A stretch of 64,000 nt of DNA from Halomarina ordinaria. GTDB lineage: Archaea; Halobacteriota; Halobacteria; Halobacteriales; Haloarculaceae. Positions 1 through 8,727 of the stretch are shown here, piece by piece. The stretch lies in assembly GCF_030553305.1 (NCBI RefSeq), contig NZ_JARRAH010000005.1:1-64000 (forward strand), read 5' to 3'. A program made the position numbers and the translations under genes. The notes beneath the pieces are model-generated. The model saw only the letters and a program-made list of their open reading frames with translations. It searched no databases and was not told the DNA's origin. The stretch's first letter is position 1, and every line of letters starts with the position of its first letter.

Positions 1-174
1 TTCAATGCCTGCGACCAAGCCGTCCAGACACTCGGTGGGATGGGATTCGCGAACGAGTACCACGTCGAGCGACTGTACCGCGACGTTCGCCTCGCGCGGG
101 TCGCACCCGTCAGCGACGAACTCGTACAGGCATTCGTCGGCAGTAACGTTCTCGGCCTTCCCCGGTCGTACTGA
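1..174 (+). CDS. Acyl-CoA dehydrogenase, C-terminal 57 residues (partial, 5' end outside window)
   Basis: The open frame enters from the left edge and stops with TGA at 172-174. The visible residues include ACDQAVQTLGGMGF and RLYRDVRLARV, the C-terminal helical signature of acyl-CoA dehydrogenases, where the QxxGGxG loop contacts FAD and the RDxR stretch follows. The enzyme oxidises acyl-CoA to enoyl-CoA. Downstream on the same strand are an alcohol dehydrogenase and an enoyl-CoA hydratase, so it plausibly supplies the hydratase substrate. Only the tail is seen, so substrate chain length cannot be judged. Confidence 0.8.
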   Translation, partial: FNACDQAVQTLGGMGFANEYHVERLYRDVRLARVAPVSDELVQAFVGSNVLGLPRSY

Positions 175-395
175 GCGGGTCACCACTCGTCCGGCCGTAA
201 TCGCCCTTTTCGCTGTTGGCTTCCGTTGTCACCCGGCGACCTACGGCAACGAATACCCATGCGGAGACGTACCGGCGCCGCCCACACGAAGCGAGGAGAG
301 GCGTAAACACCGTCGCCACTCCTGACCAGATGAGAGGCGAGCGCTGTGTGGGGAGCCACGCCAAGCTATTTCACACCGTACGGTCATGATGGTCT

Positions 396-1406
396 ATGCG
401 TGCTGCAGCGTTTACTAGCCTCGGCGGCCCCGACGGGGTCGAAGCCATCGACGTACCGGAACCGACTGTCGGCGACGGTCAAGCACTGCTCCGCGTTCGT
501 GGAGCATCGGTCAACCGCCATGACCTCCTGTACTTACAAGGTGACTTCCGACTGCGTGAGAACCACCTCCCGTTCGTCTCCGGTGTCGACGTAGCCGGTG
601 AAGTCCTCGACGTCGACGAGAGTGTCGAACGCGTCGCGCCCGGCGACCGAGTCGTCCTCTCGCCGATGATGACCTGCGGGACCTGTCAATACTGCCGTGA
701 CGGTCCGGAGAACTACTGTGAACGGTACCATCTCTTCCACGGAGGATTCGCTGAACGCGTCGTCGTCGATGCTGATCGACTTGTTGTCCTCACGGATGAC
801 GTCGACCTCGTCGCCGCCTCGACGCTCCCTGTCGCGTATATGACTGCGTGGCACATGCTCCGCCGCGCCGATGTCGACGCCGGTGATACCGTGCTCATCC
901 CAGGGGCGACCGGTGGCGTCGGCGTCGCAGCCACCCAGCTCGTCGCTGCGATGGGGGCACGCTCGATCTGTACGTCCACATCATCGTCGAAACTCGACGC
1001 GCTGGGAGTGCACGGCGGTGACCACCGGATAGTCGTCGAGGACGCCGAGATGCTTCCGGATGCGGTCGCAGAGTTCGGCCCCGTTGACGCGGTGCTCAAT
1101 CATCTCGGTGGGCCGTTCACCGATGCCGGGCTTGCAACGCTCCGACGCGGCGGGCGGATGGTCATCTGTGGGCGGACTGCCGACCGCTATTCGACGTTCG
1201 ATACGCAAGACCTCTTCCTCGAACACAAGCAGGTCCTGGGGAGTACGATGGGGACACAAGCGGACCTCGAACGAGTCGTGCGGTTCGTCGAAGCCGGACA
1301 GTTCGACCCGCCCGTTCACGAGACCTACGACCTCGAGGAGGCGCATCAGGCGTTTGCCGACATGGAGAACCGAGACGTCGTTGGAAAACTCGTCGTCACA
1401 CCGTAG
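396..1406 (+). CDS. Zinc-dependent medium-chain alcohol dehydrogenase / quinone reductase family (MDR)
   Basis: This 336-residue protein has the MDR layout: a GroES-like N-terminal catalytic domain and a Rossmann domain. The structural-zinc lobe is present as four cysteines, C94, C97, C100 and C108 (CGTCQYC then C). The Rossmann motif GATGGVGVAATQL falls near residues 170-182. The usual GHE catalytic-zinc motif is replaced by GVDVAGEV, so catalytic zinc binding is uncertain and a quinone-reductase-like activity is possible. It should be a cytoplasmic NAD(P)-dependent oxidoreductase. It sits 54 bp upstream of the enoyl-CoA hydratase gene on the same strand, suggesting co-transcription. The substrate cannot be deduced. 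Confidence 0.85.
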   Translation: MRAAAFTSLGGPDGVEAIDVPEPTVGDGQALLRVRGASVNRHDLLYLQGDFRLRENHLPFVSGVDVAGEVLDVDESVERVAPGDRVVLSPMMTCGTCQYCRDGPENYCERYHLFHGGFAERVVVDADRLVVLTDDVDLVAASTLPVAYMTAWHMLRRADVDAGDTVLIPGATGGVGVAATQLVAAMGARSICTSTSSSKLDALGVHGGDHRIVVEDAEMLPDAVAEFGPVDAVLNHLGGPFTDAGLATLRRGGRMVICGRTADRYSTFDTQDLFLEHKQVLGSTMGTQADLERVVRFVEAGQFDPPVHETYDLEEAHQAFADMENRDVVGKLVVTP

Positions 1407-1459
1407 GCGGTCCCGCATCATTCGGGAGAACAGTTAACACACCAGTCACCCAACGACGG

Positions 1460-2245
1460 ATGATGTCGAATGAGTACGAAACGATAGCCGTAGAACACGA
1501 TGGACCGGTCGCGACGGTGCGCGTCGCCCGTCCAGAGTCGATGAACGCCGTCAACACGGAGGTCCTCACCGAGCTCGCGGATGCCATCTCCACGGCGGAA
1601 ACCGACGCTCGTGTGGTTGTCTTGACGGGCGAAGGTGACCGGGCGTTCATCGGTGGGGGCGATATCAAGGAATTTCAGGGCCAGTCTGGGATGTGGTTCC
1701 GTGGGGAGTTCCGTGACCGGATGGCTGACCTCGAAGACGCCATCGAATCGGGCCGCGTCCCGGTCATCGCTGCGGTCAACGGTATCGCACTCGGTGGAGG
1801 CACCGAAATCGCGATGATGTGCGATATGATCGTAGCGACGGAGAGCGCGGTGTTCGGTCAACCCGAAATCGGCCTCGGCTTCATTCCGGGGGCGGGCGGA
1901 ACCCAGCGACTCACCCACCTTGTCGGGTATATGAAGGCCAAGGAACTGATTCTCACCGGACGGCAGGTCGCCGCGGAAGAAGCGGTCGATATCGGGTTGG
2001 CAAACGAAGTCGTCGATGACGACGCCTTCGACGACCGGATCTCCGAACTAGCGACTGACCTCGCAAACGGTCCACCGCTGGCCCAATGGTTCGCGAAGAA
2101 AGCTGTCAACCAGTGCCGGGCCGACATCGAACGCGGACTCGAGCTGGAGGCAGCCCTCGGGGCGCTGCTGTTCGAGACCGAGGATAACCAGGAGGGTTTG
2201 ACCGCGTTCATCGAGAAACGCGACGCGGAGTTCCGCGGTCGGTAA
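1460..2245 (+). CDS. Enoyl-CoA hydratase/isomerase (crotonase) family protein
   Basis: This 261-residue protein has normal crotonase length and motifs. The oxyanion-hole segments are FIGGGDI (about 63-69) and NGIALGGG (about 107-114). Both hydratase glutamates appear to be present, E116 in GGGTEIAM and E136 in GQPEIGLGF, which supports hydration of enoyl-CoA over isomerase-only activity. The start has two consecutive ATG codons (1460 and 1463), and either could be used. It lies between the alcohol dehydrogenase and the E1 alpha gene, all co-directional, so it probably belongs to one acyl-CoA or branched-chain catabolic operon. Confidence 0.88.
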   Translation: MMSNEYETIAVEHDGPVATVRVARPESMNAVNTEVLTELADAISTAETDARVVVLTGEGDRAFIGGGDIKEFQGQSGMWFRGEFRDRMADLEDAIESGRVPVIAAVNGIALGGGTEIAMMCDMIVATESAVFGQPEIGLGFIPGAGGTQRLTHLVGYMKAKELILTGRQVAAEEAVDIGLANEVVDDDAFDDRISELATDLANGPPLAQWFAKKAVNQCRADIERGLELEAALGALLFETEDNQEGLTAFIEKRDAEFRGR

Positions 2246-2298
2246 TCCCTGCGACGGCGACACATACCTTTTTGTAGTTGGACTCGGCCTATCTCGGT

Positions 2299-3279
2299 AT
2301 GCCAGAAGCTGTCGAAGAGTATCCCGAACTTCTAGCTGAGCAGCTGAAGGAGATGATACTCATACGTGAGTTCGAGACCCAGGTGAGTTCACTGTTCGAA
2401 GCCAACGAACTCCCGGGGTTCGTCCACCTCTACATCGGACAGGAGGCGGTCGGCGTCGGCGCGTGCTCTGCCATCGATGACGAGGACTACATCACGAGTA
2501 CCCATCGCGGGCACGGCCACGCCATTGCCAAGGGGCTTGATCCCGACCGGATGATGGCCGAACTGTTCGGCAAGGAGACTGGCTACTGTGGGGGGAAGAG
2601 TGGGAGTATGCACATTGCAGACGTAGACAAGGGAATGCTCGGTGCGAACGGTATCGTCGGAGCAGGACCAACACTCGCGGTCGGGGCGGGGTTATCGATT
2701 CGCCAGCGCCAATCCGATGCTGTCTGCCTCTCGTTCTTTGGAGAGGGTGCGATGGCCGAAGGATCCGTTCACGAGGCGATGAACCTCGCGGGCGTGCTCG
2801 ACCTCCCGGTGGTATTCATCTGTGAGAACAACCAGTACGGAGAGATGACGCCCGCCGCGAATCAACACCACGTCGACGGGTTCGCTACTCGTGGAGAAAC
2901 GTACGGGATGCCGACCGAGATGGTCGACGGGATGGTCGTTCAGGACGTCTACGAGGCGACGGCAGAAGCCGTCGAGCGAGCCCGGTCTGGCGACGGTCCG
3001 TCATTGCTCGTCTGTGAGACCTATCGCTACCACGGCCACTACGAAGGCGACCCGACGCGATACCGAACCGACGAGGAACTCGAGCAGTGGCAGGCACGCG
3101 ACCCCATCGAATCCCTCGAGACAACACTCCTCGACGCAGGGACGGTCGATGAAGACAACGTCGAAGCGATGCGCGAGGGCGCAACGGATCGAATCGACGA
3201 GGCCGTCGAGTTCGCGAGGGAGAGTACATTTCCAGCCGAAGAGACGGCCTTCGAGGGCGTCTACACGGAGGAACTGTAA
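2299..3279 (+). CDS. 2-oxoacid/acetoin dehydrogenase E1 component, alpha subunit
   Basis: This 326-residue protein is a thiamine-diphosphate E1 alpha subunit. The ThDP-binding motif starts with GEG at 148-150 and ends with NN near 177-178. THRGHGH (68-74) is the typical phosphate/active-site loop, and HLYIGQEA is also family-specific. I start it at the ATG at 2299; an in-frame TTG lies 21 bp upstream but is less likely. Its stop codon shares one base with the ATG of the beta subunit gene, indicating translational coupling. No E2 or E3 gene follows, so those subunits must be encoded elsewhere. The substrate (pyruvate, acetoin or a branched-chain oxoacid) cannot be fixed from sequence alone. 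Confidence 0.9.
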   Translation: MPEAVEEYPELLAEQLKEMILIREFETQVSSLFEANELPGFVHLYIGQEAVGVGACSAIDDEDYITSTHRGHGHAIAKGLDPDRMMAELFGKETGYCGGKSGSMHIADVDKGMLGANGIVGAGPTLAVGAGLSIRQRQSDAVCLSFFGEGAMAEGSVHEAMNLAGVLDLPVVFICENNQYGEMTPAANQHHVDGFATRGETYGMPTEMVDGMVVQDVYEATAEAVERARSGDGPSLLVCETYRYHGHYEGDPTRYRTDEELEQWQARDPIESLETTLLDAGTVDEDNVEAMREGATDRIDEAVEFARESTFPAEETAFEGVYTEEL

Positions 3280-4256
3280 TGCCTGAACGCTCGATGCGCG
3301 ATGCCATCACCGAGGCACTCGACGAGGAACTCGAACGCGACTCTTCGACGTACCTCATTGGTGAGGATGTCGCTGACGCGGGAGGGAGTTTCGGTCTCAC
3401 GCGCGGGCTCCTCGATTCGTATGGTCCTGAGCGAGTCATCGACACGCCCATCAGCGAGGCCGCGATCGTTGGAAGCAGTGCGGGTGCAGCGCTCACCGGA
3501 TCGCGCCCGATTGCAGAGATCATGTACGCTGACTTCATGGGGTTGGCCGCAGACCAGGTGATGAACCAGGCAGGCCTCTTCAAGTACATGTTCGGTGGGG
3601 ATGCCTCCGTACCGATGACCATCCGGACGGTCAACGGGGGAGCAGGGTTCAATGCGGCCGCTCAGCACTCGAAGAGCCTCCACGGGCTGTTTATGCACAT
3701 GGCAGGGGTTCGGGTGGTGCTCGCGAGTACCGTCTACGACGCGAAAGGGTTGCTCAAGAGTGCGATTCGCTGTGACGACCCCGTGGTGTTCTTCGAACAC
3801 ATGGGGCTATACAACCGGAAGGGCGAGATCCCGGCCGAGTCGTACACCTTGCCACTCGGCGAAGCGGCCGTCGAACGTGAGGGTGACGACGTGACTGTCG
3901 TCGCCACCCAACAGCTGCTTCACGACGCACTGAACGTTGCCGAGACGCTTTCAGGCGATATCAGTGTGGAGGTGATCAACCCGCGAACCCTCGCACCACT
4001 GGACCGCGAAACACTCGCCGAGAGCGCCAAAAAGACCGGTCGAGTTGTCGTTGCCGATGAATCACTCATCCGGAATGGCCCGGCGTCCTACATTGCCGGA
4101 CGCATCGAAGAGGACGCGTTCTACCACCTCGAAGCACCCGTCTCGGTCGTCGGTGTGGACGACACACCGATACCGTTCTCGCCCCCGCTCGCGGACGCCG
4201 TCGTCCCAGACGCTGAAGCCATCGAAAACGCGATTACTGCACTCCCACGACTGTAA
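3279..4256 (+). CDS. 2-oxoacid/acetoin dehydrogenase E1 component, beta subunit
   Basis: This 325-residue E1 beta subunit has the transketolase pyrimidine-binding domain at the N-terminus (YLIGEDVADAGGSFGLTRGL, then PISEAAIVGSSAGAALTG) and the transketolase C-terminal domain (EVINPRTLAPLD, VVVADESL). It forms an alpha2beta2 heterotetramer with the upstream subunit. The ATG at 3279 overlaps the last base of the alpha-subunit stop. It ends 3 bp before the following NTF2-like gene, so all three are probably one transcript. Confidence 0.9.
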   Translation: MPERSMRDAITEALDEELERDSSTYLIGEDVADAGGSFGLTRGLLDSYGPERVIDTPISEAAIVGSSAGAALTGSRPIAEIMYADFMGLAADQVMNQAGLFKYMFGGDASVPMTIRTVNGGAGFNAAAQHSKSLHGLFMHMAGVRVVLASTVYDAKGLLKSAIRCDDPVVFFEHMGLYNRKGEIPAESYTLPLGEAAVEREGDDVTVVATQQLLHDALNVAETLSGDISVEVINPRTLAPLDRETLAESAKKTGRVVVADESLIRNGPASYIAGRIEEDAFYHLEAPVSVVGVDDTPIPFSPPLADAVVPDAEAIENAITALPRL

Positions 4257-4259
4257 CCA

Positions 4260-4721
4260 ATGTCAACTGACCTTATCGAACGACTCACTCGCCTGGAGCA
4301 CCGAGAAGCGATCAAAGAGCTGCGCGCTGAGTACTGCTATCGAATCGATGCCCGTGACTGGGACGGGTACACGGCTCTGTTCACTGAGGATGCTCACCTG
4401 AGTTTCGGACCCGTCGGTGAGTTCGATGGAAGCGAGGAGATTCGGGAGTTCGCCGAACACATCGTCGGCGCCGAACACCCGTTTCTCTCGCACATGATCC
4501 ACAACCCTGTAATCGATATCGATGGAGAGACGGCGACTGGGCGGTGGTACTTCGAGGTCCCCTGTACGTTCGCTGATGGTACTGCGGGCTGGATCCAGGG
4601 GCAGTACACCGACGAGTACGTCTACAACGGGTCTGAATGGCGGTTTAGTTCGGTCATCGCCGAATTCAACTACTTCGCGGACTATGACGCGGGCTGGGCA
4701 GATATCGTTGCCTCGCGGTAA
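4260..4721 (+). CDS. SnoaL/NTF2-like protein of unknown function
   Basis: The 153-residue sequence fits the NTF2-like cone fold: an N-terminal helix pair (ERLTRLEHREAIKELRAEYCYRID), the DWDGYTALFTEDAHL turn, then beta strands ending in YNGSEWRF. This family includes dehydratases, cyclases and scytalone-dehydratase-like enzymes that bind small hydrophobic molecules. It begins 3 bp after the E1 beta stop, so it probably acts on a compound of the same pathway. The AEYCYRID and DWDGY region resembles the bile-acid dehydratase-like subgroup, but I would not assign that activity. Confidence 0.75.
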   Translation: MSTDLIERLTRLEHREAIKELRAEYCYRIDARDWDGYTALFTEDAHLSFGPVGEFDGSEEIREFAEHIVGAEHPFLSHMIHNPVIDIDGETATGRWYFEVPCTFADGTAGWIQGQYTDEYVYNGSEWRFSSVIAEFNYFADYDAGWADIVASR

Positions 4722-4724
4722 CGT

Positions 4725-5483
4725 TCAGTCGTAGTTCAGCAACACCTCGACGATGTTGGCCGCTCGGAGGAGCTTATCTGGGAGCTCCTCTGTAAACAGG
4801 TGGTCGTCGATGCGATTCGTCGGTCCGTACACGGATAGCGATCCCTGGACACGGCCGCTTCGGTCGATAACGGGAGCGGCGACAGAGCGCATTCCTGTGA
4901 GCCGTTCCTCGTCGTCTAGGGCGTAGTTGTCGGCCCGGATCCGTTCGAGCTCCGTATCGAGACGCTCGCGATCGGTGATGGTGTTCGTAGTTCGTTTCGG
5001 GAGGCCATGTGTCTCGATGATCTCGTCGACACGGTCTGGAGAAAGGAACGCTAAAATGGCCTTTCCAGGAGCTGCAGTATGGAGATTCATCTTGAGACCG
5101 TCAAAGATGTGAACCGGAATCGCCTGTTCACCCTCTTCGGTGGCGATGATGACGGCTCGTCCGTGTTCCTCGACCGTGAGACTAGCGTATTCGCCGGTGT
5201 CTGCAGCAAGGCGCTGGAGTTCGTTTATCGCCGCCTGGTACAGCGTCCGGTTATACCGGTTCCAGTATCCCAGACGCAAGAAGTCAGATGTCAGTCGATA
5301 CGTACCGTCTTCGCGCGTGAGGTACTGGAGTTCGTACAGCGAGACGACGTGGTCATAGACGGTACTCTTTGGCTTTTCAAGTGTCTCCGCGAGTTCCGCG
5401 ATACCCGCCCCGTTGCGATCGACGATTTCCTCGATTATCGCGAACGTGGTTCGCAGGGAGTTGACGGGGAGCTTTGGGGCCAT
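4725..5483 (-). CDS. IclR family transcriptional regulator
   Basis: This 252-residue protein has an N-terminal winged helix (SLRTTFAIIEEIVDRNGAGIA and KSTVYDHVVSLYELQYLTRE) and a C-terminal IclR effector domain (MNLHTAAPGKAILAFLSP, then GMRSVAAPVIDRSGRVQGSLSVYGP in shortened form). I chose the ATG at 5483 (MAPKLP), since the five codons upstream are not family-like. The gene converges on the catabolic cluster with 3 bp between stops. IclR proteins commonly control adjacent catabolic operons, so it likely senses a metabolite of the 1-4.7 kb pathway. Confidence 0.87.
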   Translation of the reverse strand: MAPKLPVNSLRTTFAIIEEIVDRNGAGIAELAETLEKPKSTVYDHVVSLYELQYLTREDGTYRLTSDFLRLGYWNRYNRTLYQAAINELQRLAADTGEYASLTVEEHGRAVIIATEEGEQAIPVHIFDGLKMNLHTAAPGKAILAFLSPDRVDEIIETHGLPKRTTNTITDRERLDTELERIRADNYALDDEERLTGMRSVAAPVIDRSGRVQGSLSVYGPTNRIDDHLFTEELPDKLLRAANIVEVLLNYD

Positions 5484-5920
5484 ACGAGTGCAATTCACAG
5501 ACTGCTATATTATAGTATCGGCAATGCCGGACGAGTAATTGCTGGATGCCGATCTAGCACCCCCAGCGCGGCGAACTTTTCTACAGAGATACGCGCGATC
5601 CCCGAATTTGAGACAATTACATTTTCTTTTTGATACTTGGTGACGGGGGCAGATACTCCAACCTGTTCCAATATCAATAGTTTCCATCTGGGCATCCGGT
5701 AATGCCGGACATGGTTTGTGCATACATACCAAGAGACGGCAGGGGGCAGGTGGCCAATGGGCAATGGCTATAATGAACGCCGAAGTACAGAATGAAAGAT
5801 ATAACAAATCTATGCTTGTTATAAGATTCGATAGGATGCGCAACCGAGTAACAAAGCAGTTTACGTTATGTGAAATTCAGTCTCGTAGTACTATCGAACG
5901 GGGTACCTCATTGCCAGTCT
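5484..5920. other. Intergenic region upstream of the IclR gene, no gene seen
   Basis: No convincing gene was found in this stretch. It is richer in A+T than its flanks and holds the IclR promoter region. The 9-base string ATGCCGGAC occurs twice (near 5525 and 5703), and the first copy lies within CGGCAATGCCG, a small inverted repeat. These could be operator-like, but that is weak evidence. Confidence 0.4.
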
Positions 5921-6659
5921 GGCACTGTCTAGTTTGGTACCTCCTCGACTGGCGTTTTTCCATCGAGCGATTGGTGCGGTGTGAGATAGTCGTAGTAATG
6001 TATTAACTGTTCAAGTCATTGGCGGACGTTCCGCCGACTGCCCACCCATGAATATGGAAGCGGTCGACCCGCATTGTGAGCGTGTGAAACCACTTTTCGA
6101 TAGGATCCGATCGGTGTAGTCGACCCGATCGCTCAACCCAGATCGAGCAAGGGAAGTTCGACATCCTAACTGACCGACGAGAAACACAGTGTCTGACAGG
6201 TCGTGTTTTTCGGCAAGGCTGGACAGAAACGCAGCCGCCGGATCGGTACCATGTGTCCGAACTATTGCACATCAAGAATCAGATTTGTGTCGAGGTATAT
6301 TGTAGTATACAACCACGACCGCTCGCTATTGACCCTGGCAGCGGTCTCGTCGACCGTGACTAGCGACGGCGTCGTCGTCGGGTCAGGGACGCTGCCAGCC
6401 AGCCGATGTACCCACTTCCATACTGCTCCGTGAGTGCGCTTAACGCCTAATTCTACGAGTATAGACGTTGTTTCTCTAAGCGAACAGCCGGTCACGTGGA
6501 GCCGGACGGCGACACTCGTCAGAGTATTCGCTGTCCGCTTACACTCCCAGGTTTCTTCTAAATCCGCCGCAAAGCACTCGCTGAGCAGGTCTGCGAGCAT
6601 CTGAACCAACTGACTCAACGACCTGCTCACTTCTCAAACGGGCTTAACTAGACCGTGCC
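5921..6659 (-). mobile_element. Decayed IS6-family-type insertion sequence with terminal inverted repeats
   Basis: The left end reads GGCACTGTCTAGTT (5921-5934) and the right end (6646-6659) is its inverted copy with one mismatch (GGCACGGTCTAGTT). The size of about 740 bp and this terminal sequence are typical of haloarchaeal IS6-family elements. The enclosed transposase is broken. No 8-bp target duplication is visible (GCCAGTCT on the left, TCCTCTAG on the right), which suggests an old insertion or later rearrangement. Confidence 0.75.
5940..6630 (-). pseudogene. IS6-type transposase pseudogene (frameshifted, with stops)
   Basis: An intact N-terminal part runs from 6630 to 6262 (GCSLRETTSILVELGVKRTHGAVWKWVHRL, then the first catalytic Asp region LVTVDETAARVN). 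After that the frame is interrupted by stops and frame changes. Recognisable later pieces are the IEKWFHTLTMRVDRFH block on the minus strand near 6040-6100 and the C-terminal YYDYLTPHQSLDGKTPVEEV block near 5948-6005 in another frame. The DDE catalytic set therefore cannot be made as one polypeptide. Confidence 0.78.
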
Positions 6660-6685
6660 TCCTCTAGTTATCTTCCATACCCGAA

Positions 6686-7018
6686 TCAGGAGTCGACCTT
6701 TCCCAGGTATTCCCACTTCAGCGTGTCCCCCCGTCGGGTTACCCGGTACTGGTAAGGGCCATGCGGACAGCCGCTACAGTCCTTCCCACAGGGAATTTTC
6801 TTCGTGACGATCGTCCCGCGCTTCTCATCTCCATCGACGTCGACGACCTCTTCGTCCGCCTCCGCGAGCTCATCCGTCTCCACGTCACGTGTCTGCCAGT
6901 CGATGCGTGCGTGGCAGTACTCGATGATGTCCTCGAGGGTTCCGGTGTCCTGGCGATCGATGCCCTCGCGAATATACTTTGGAATCGACGTCGGTGGGTC
7001 TGGTTTCTCGGTATTCAT
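6686..7018 (-). CDS. Hypothetical Cys-containing protein beside a partition module
   Basis: I recognise no catalytic family in this 110-residue protein. The C-terminal half has CGKDCSGCPHGPYQYRV, a compact cysteine cluster that may bind a metal, followed by a short beta-rich tail (TLKWEYLGKV). The start is the ATG at 7018; a further in-frame non-ATG start lies 9 bp upstream. It is separated from the ParB-like gene by a block of palindromic repeats and reads in the same direction. Small proteins with this motif are common in haloarchaea near plasmid genes, but no function is known to me. Confidence 0.6.
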   Translation of the reverse strand: MNTEKPDPPTSIPKYIREGIDRQDTGTLEDIIEYCHARIDWQTRDVETDELAEADEEVVDVDGDEKRGTIVTKKIPCGKDCSGCPHGPYQYRVTRRGDTLKWEYLGKVDS

Positions 7019-7116
7019 TCTTACCAAACGTATCCCATGCTATCATCGTAGATGTTTGGTAAGGCGAACTCGGCATACCTTCCGAGTTTCTTTGAATCCA
7101 TATCTGAATACGTACC

Positions 7117-7287
7117 CGTATACGAATTCGTATACGGTATCATATACGATTACGTATCTGTATAAGGCGTGGATCCGCAGCCACGGGAACTGCACATACT
7201 TCAACATCTGGTCCAGTAGCCTGCGGGAAAACGCACCTGGTATCGTATACGAATACGCATACAGACACGAATAGGAATTCGTATACG
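7117..7287. repeat. Palindromic CGTATACG repeats, candidate partition site downstream of the ParB-like gene
   Basis: A perfect 20-bp palindrome, CGTATACGAATTCGTATACG, lies at 7117-7136. Related half-sites are CGTATACGAATAC at 7244-7256 and GAATTCGTATACG at 7275-7287, with further TATACG/TACGTAT variants at about 7142-7155. The same core recurs just upstream of parA (8520-8533). Repeats on both sides of a parA/parB-type gene pair are the expected layout of a centromere-like site and autoregulatory operators. Confidence 0.7.
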
Positions 7288-7671
7288 TCAGAACTGGTCG
7301 GTCATATGCCGTATCTGCGCGGATTTGGCGGTCTCGATCACCTCTGGTGCAGCCTCCTGTAACCCAACCCGGAGTGCTAACCTGAGGAGTTCTGACCGGT
7401 CAACAGAGTCGTCGACATCCCGTCCGAGCGCACTCTGAAGTGACGCTCCGACGGTCTCTATTTCACCGGTTGCCTCTAGACCGTAAATGACCGCTGCGAG
7501 TCGCTCATCTCGAACCGAGAGCGTCTTTGCCTTTCCTCGCTGGTTGATCGCTTCCAACGCCTCGACAATTGCTGTCTCGAGTTCGTCGACGTCGTCTTCT
7601 TTCGCAGGCTGCTTGACGCGTGATCCTGGATCGGTCAACTCCCGGAGCTCATCGAGTTCGTTGCCGGTCAT
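7288..7671 (-). CDS. Putative ParB-like partner of ParA (small partition protein)
   Basis: This 127-residue acidic protein has no recognised ParB-Srx or ribbon-helix-helix signature, but its position is typical of a ParA partner: its ATG overlaps the parA stop (TGATG) and repeats follow it. The middle part (ERLAAVIYGLEATGEIETVGASLQSALGRDVDDSVDRSELLRLALRVGL) looks like helical DNA-binding material, with DRSELLRLALRVGLQEA resembling the C-terminal half of a ribbon-helix-helix or similar fold. The function is inferred from context. Confidence 0.6.
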   Translation of the reverse strand: MTGNELDELRELTDPGSRVKQPAKEDDVDELETAIVEALEAINQRGKAKTLSVRDERLAAVIYGLEATGEIETVGASLQSALGRDVDDSVDRSELLRLALRVGLQEAAPEVIETAKSAQIRHMTDQF

Positions 7672-8510
7672 CAGTTACCACCTCCTAATCGTGCGATGAG
7701 CGCTCTGGCATCTTCCTCGTACGCTGCCATTGCCCGCTGGGCAGTTTTCGACGGTCGTTCTAGTGACCAGAGTACGGTCCCATCCATCTGAGCGTTCTGG
7801 ATGTCCTGGCTCGAGGGGATCTGTGCAGGCGCAATTGCGTCAGGGTACTCGCTTGCGAACTCTTCGAGGTACCGTCGGCCCGCCTTCGTTCGCTCATCAA
7901 CTTCGTTCAGTAATACCATGGTCAACTCGATGGTGACGCCCTGCTCTTCGTGGATGTCATCCAGATCCTGCCTGAGTTGAGCGGCTTGCCCCGCTTCGAA
8001 TGGTCCTGGTCTAACGGGGGCGATGACATTTCTCGCCGCCCATAGGCCATTGTATGCGATGTTCGATGTACTCCCTGGGAGGTCGAGGAGGATTACATCG
8101 TAGTCATCGTCAACGTATTCGGTGAGAAACGCGTCGAGGCGGCCATATCGCTCCGCAGGCTCGTCGATATTCGCTAACACGGCGTCCAGTCCATCGAGCG
8201 ACCCGTGTGCGGGGATGATATCTGGTCCTTCCTCCGTCTCGATGATGAGGTCCTCGAGTGCTGAATCCAGTTTTTCGACGACGATACTCCATTCGTCCTG
8301 AAACGTCGTCGCGATGTTCGGCCACCGGTCTTCGGCTTGCAACTCCTCCCAGAGCCCGAAGTGCTTACTCAGGTCGCCTTGCTTCCCTGCGAGATCGATA
8401 AGCAGGGTTCGATACCCCTCTTTTTCGAGCGCTGTGCCCAGATGAGCAGTTCCGGTGGTCTTACCGACACCGCCCTTGTCGAGGAACAGTGCCGCTCGCA
8501 TTGCAGCCAT
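7671..8510 (-). CDS. parA: ParA-family partition ATPase
   Basis: This 279-residue ParA/MinD-superfamily ATPase has the deviant Walker A motif KGGVGKTT at 12-19. The switch/Walker B region is YDVILLDLPGS, with a later NEVDERTKAGRRYLEEF segment. I start at the ATG at 8510; an in-frame upstream extension would translate the palindromic repeats and is unlikely. It segregates plasmid or replicon copies together with a DNA-binding partner, here probably the overlapping downstream gene. The CGTATACG palindromes directly upstream suggest autoregulation. Confidence 0.9.
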   Translation of the reverse strand: MAAMRAALFLDKGGVGKTTGTAHLGTALEKEGYRTLLIDLAGKQGDLSKHFGLWEELQAEDRWPNIATTFQDEWSIVVEKLDSALEDLIIETEEGPDIIPAHGSLDGLDAVLANIDEPAERYGRLDAFLTEYVDDDYDVILLDLPGSTSNIAYNGLWAARNVIAPVRPGPFEAGQAAQLRQDLDDIHEEQGVTIELTMVLLNEVDERTKAGRRYLEEFASEYPDAIAPAQIPSSQDIQNAQMDGTVLWSLERPSKTAQRAMAAYEEDARALIARLGGGN

Positions 8511-8519
8511 ATACGGTTT

Positions 8520-8533
8520 CGTATACGTATACG
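8520..8533. promoter_or_regulatory. Palindrome CGTATACGTATACG upstream of parA (operator or partition half-site)
   Basis: This is a perfect 14-bp palindrome 10 bp upstream of the parA start, sharing the CGTATACG core with the cluster at 7117-7287. Its position over the parA promoter fits a partition-protein operator. Confidence 0.6.
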
Positions 8534-8727
8534 CATAAATGTACGTCAGACAAATCACAGTCTACTGATCTCCAAACCGATAGAAACCAGCAACCACGAA
8601 AACCGGTACACAGGTAGTCTATGGAGTTCAGCACAACTCGTGGTAGATCGGTGGTCTGGCCGGTTCTCGTACCTGATTGCGAGAGTTCATCTACTGGTGT
8701 ATGTTGACCACCAATCTTGTCGTCCAG

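Noticed and set aside
5913-6667. Target-site duplication around the IS6-type element
   Set aside because: The 8-base flanks GCCAGTCT and TCCTCTAG do not match.
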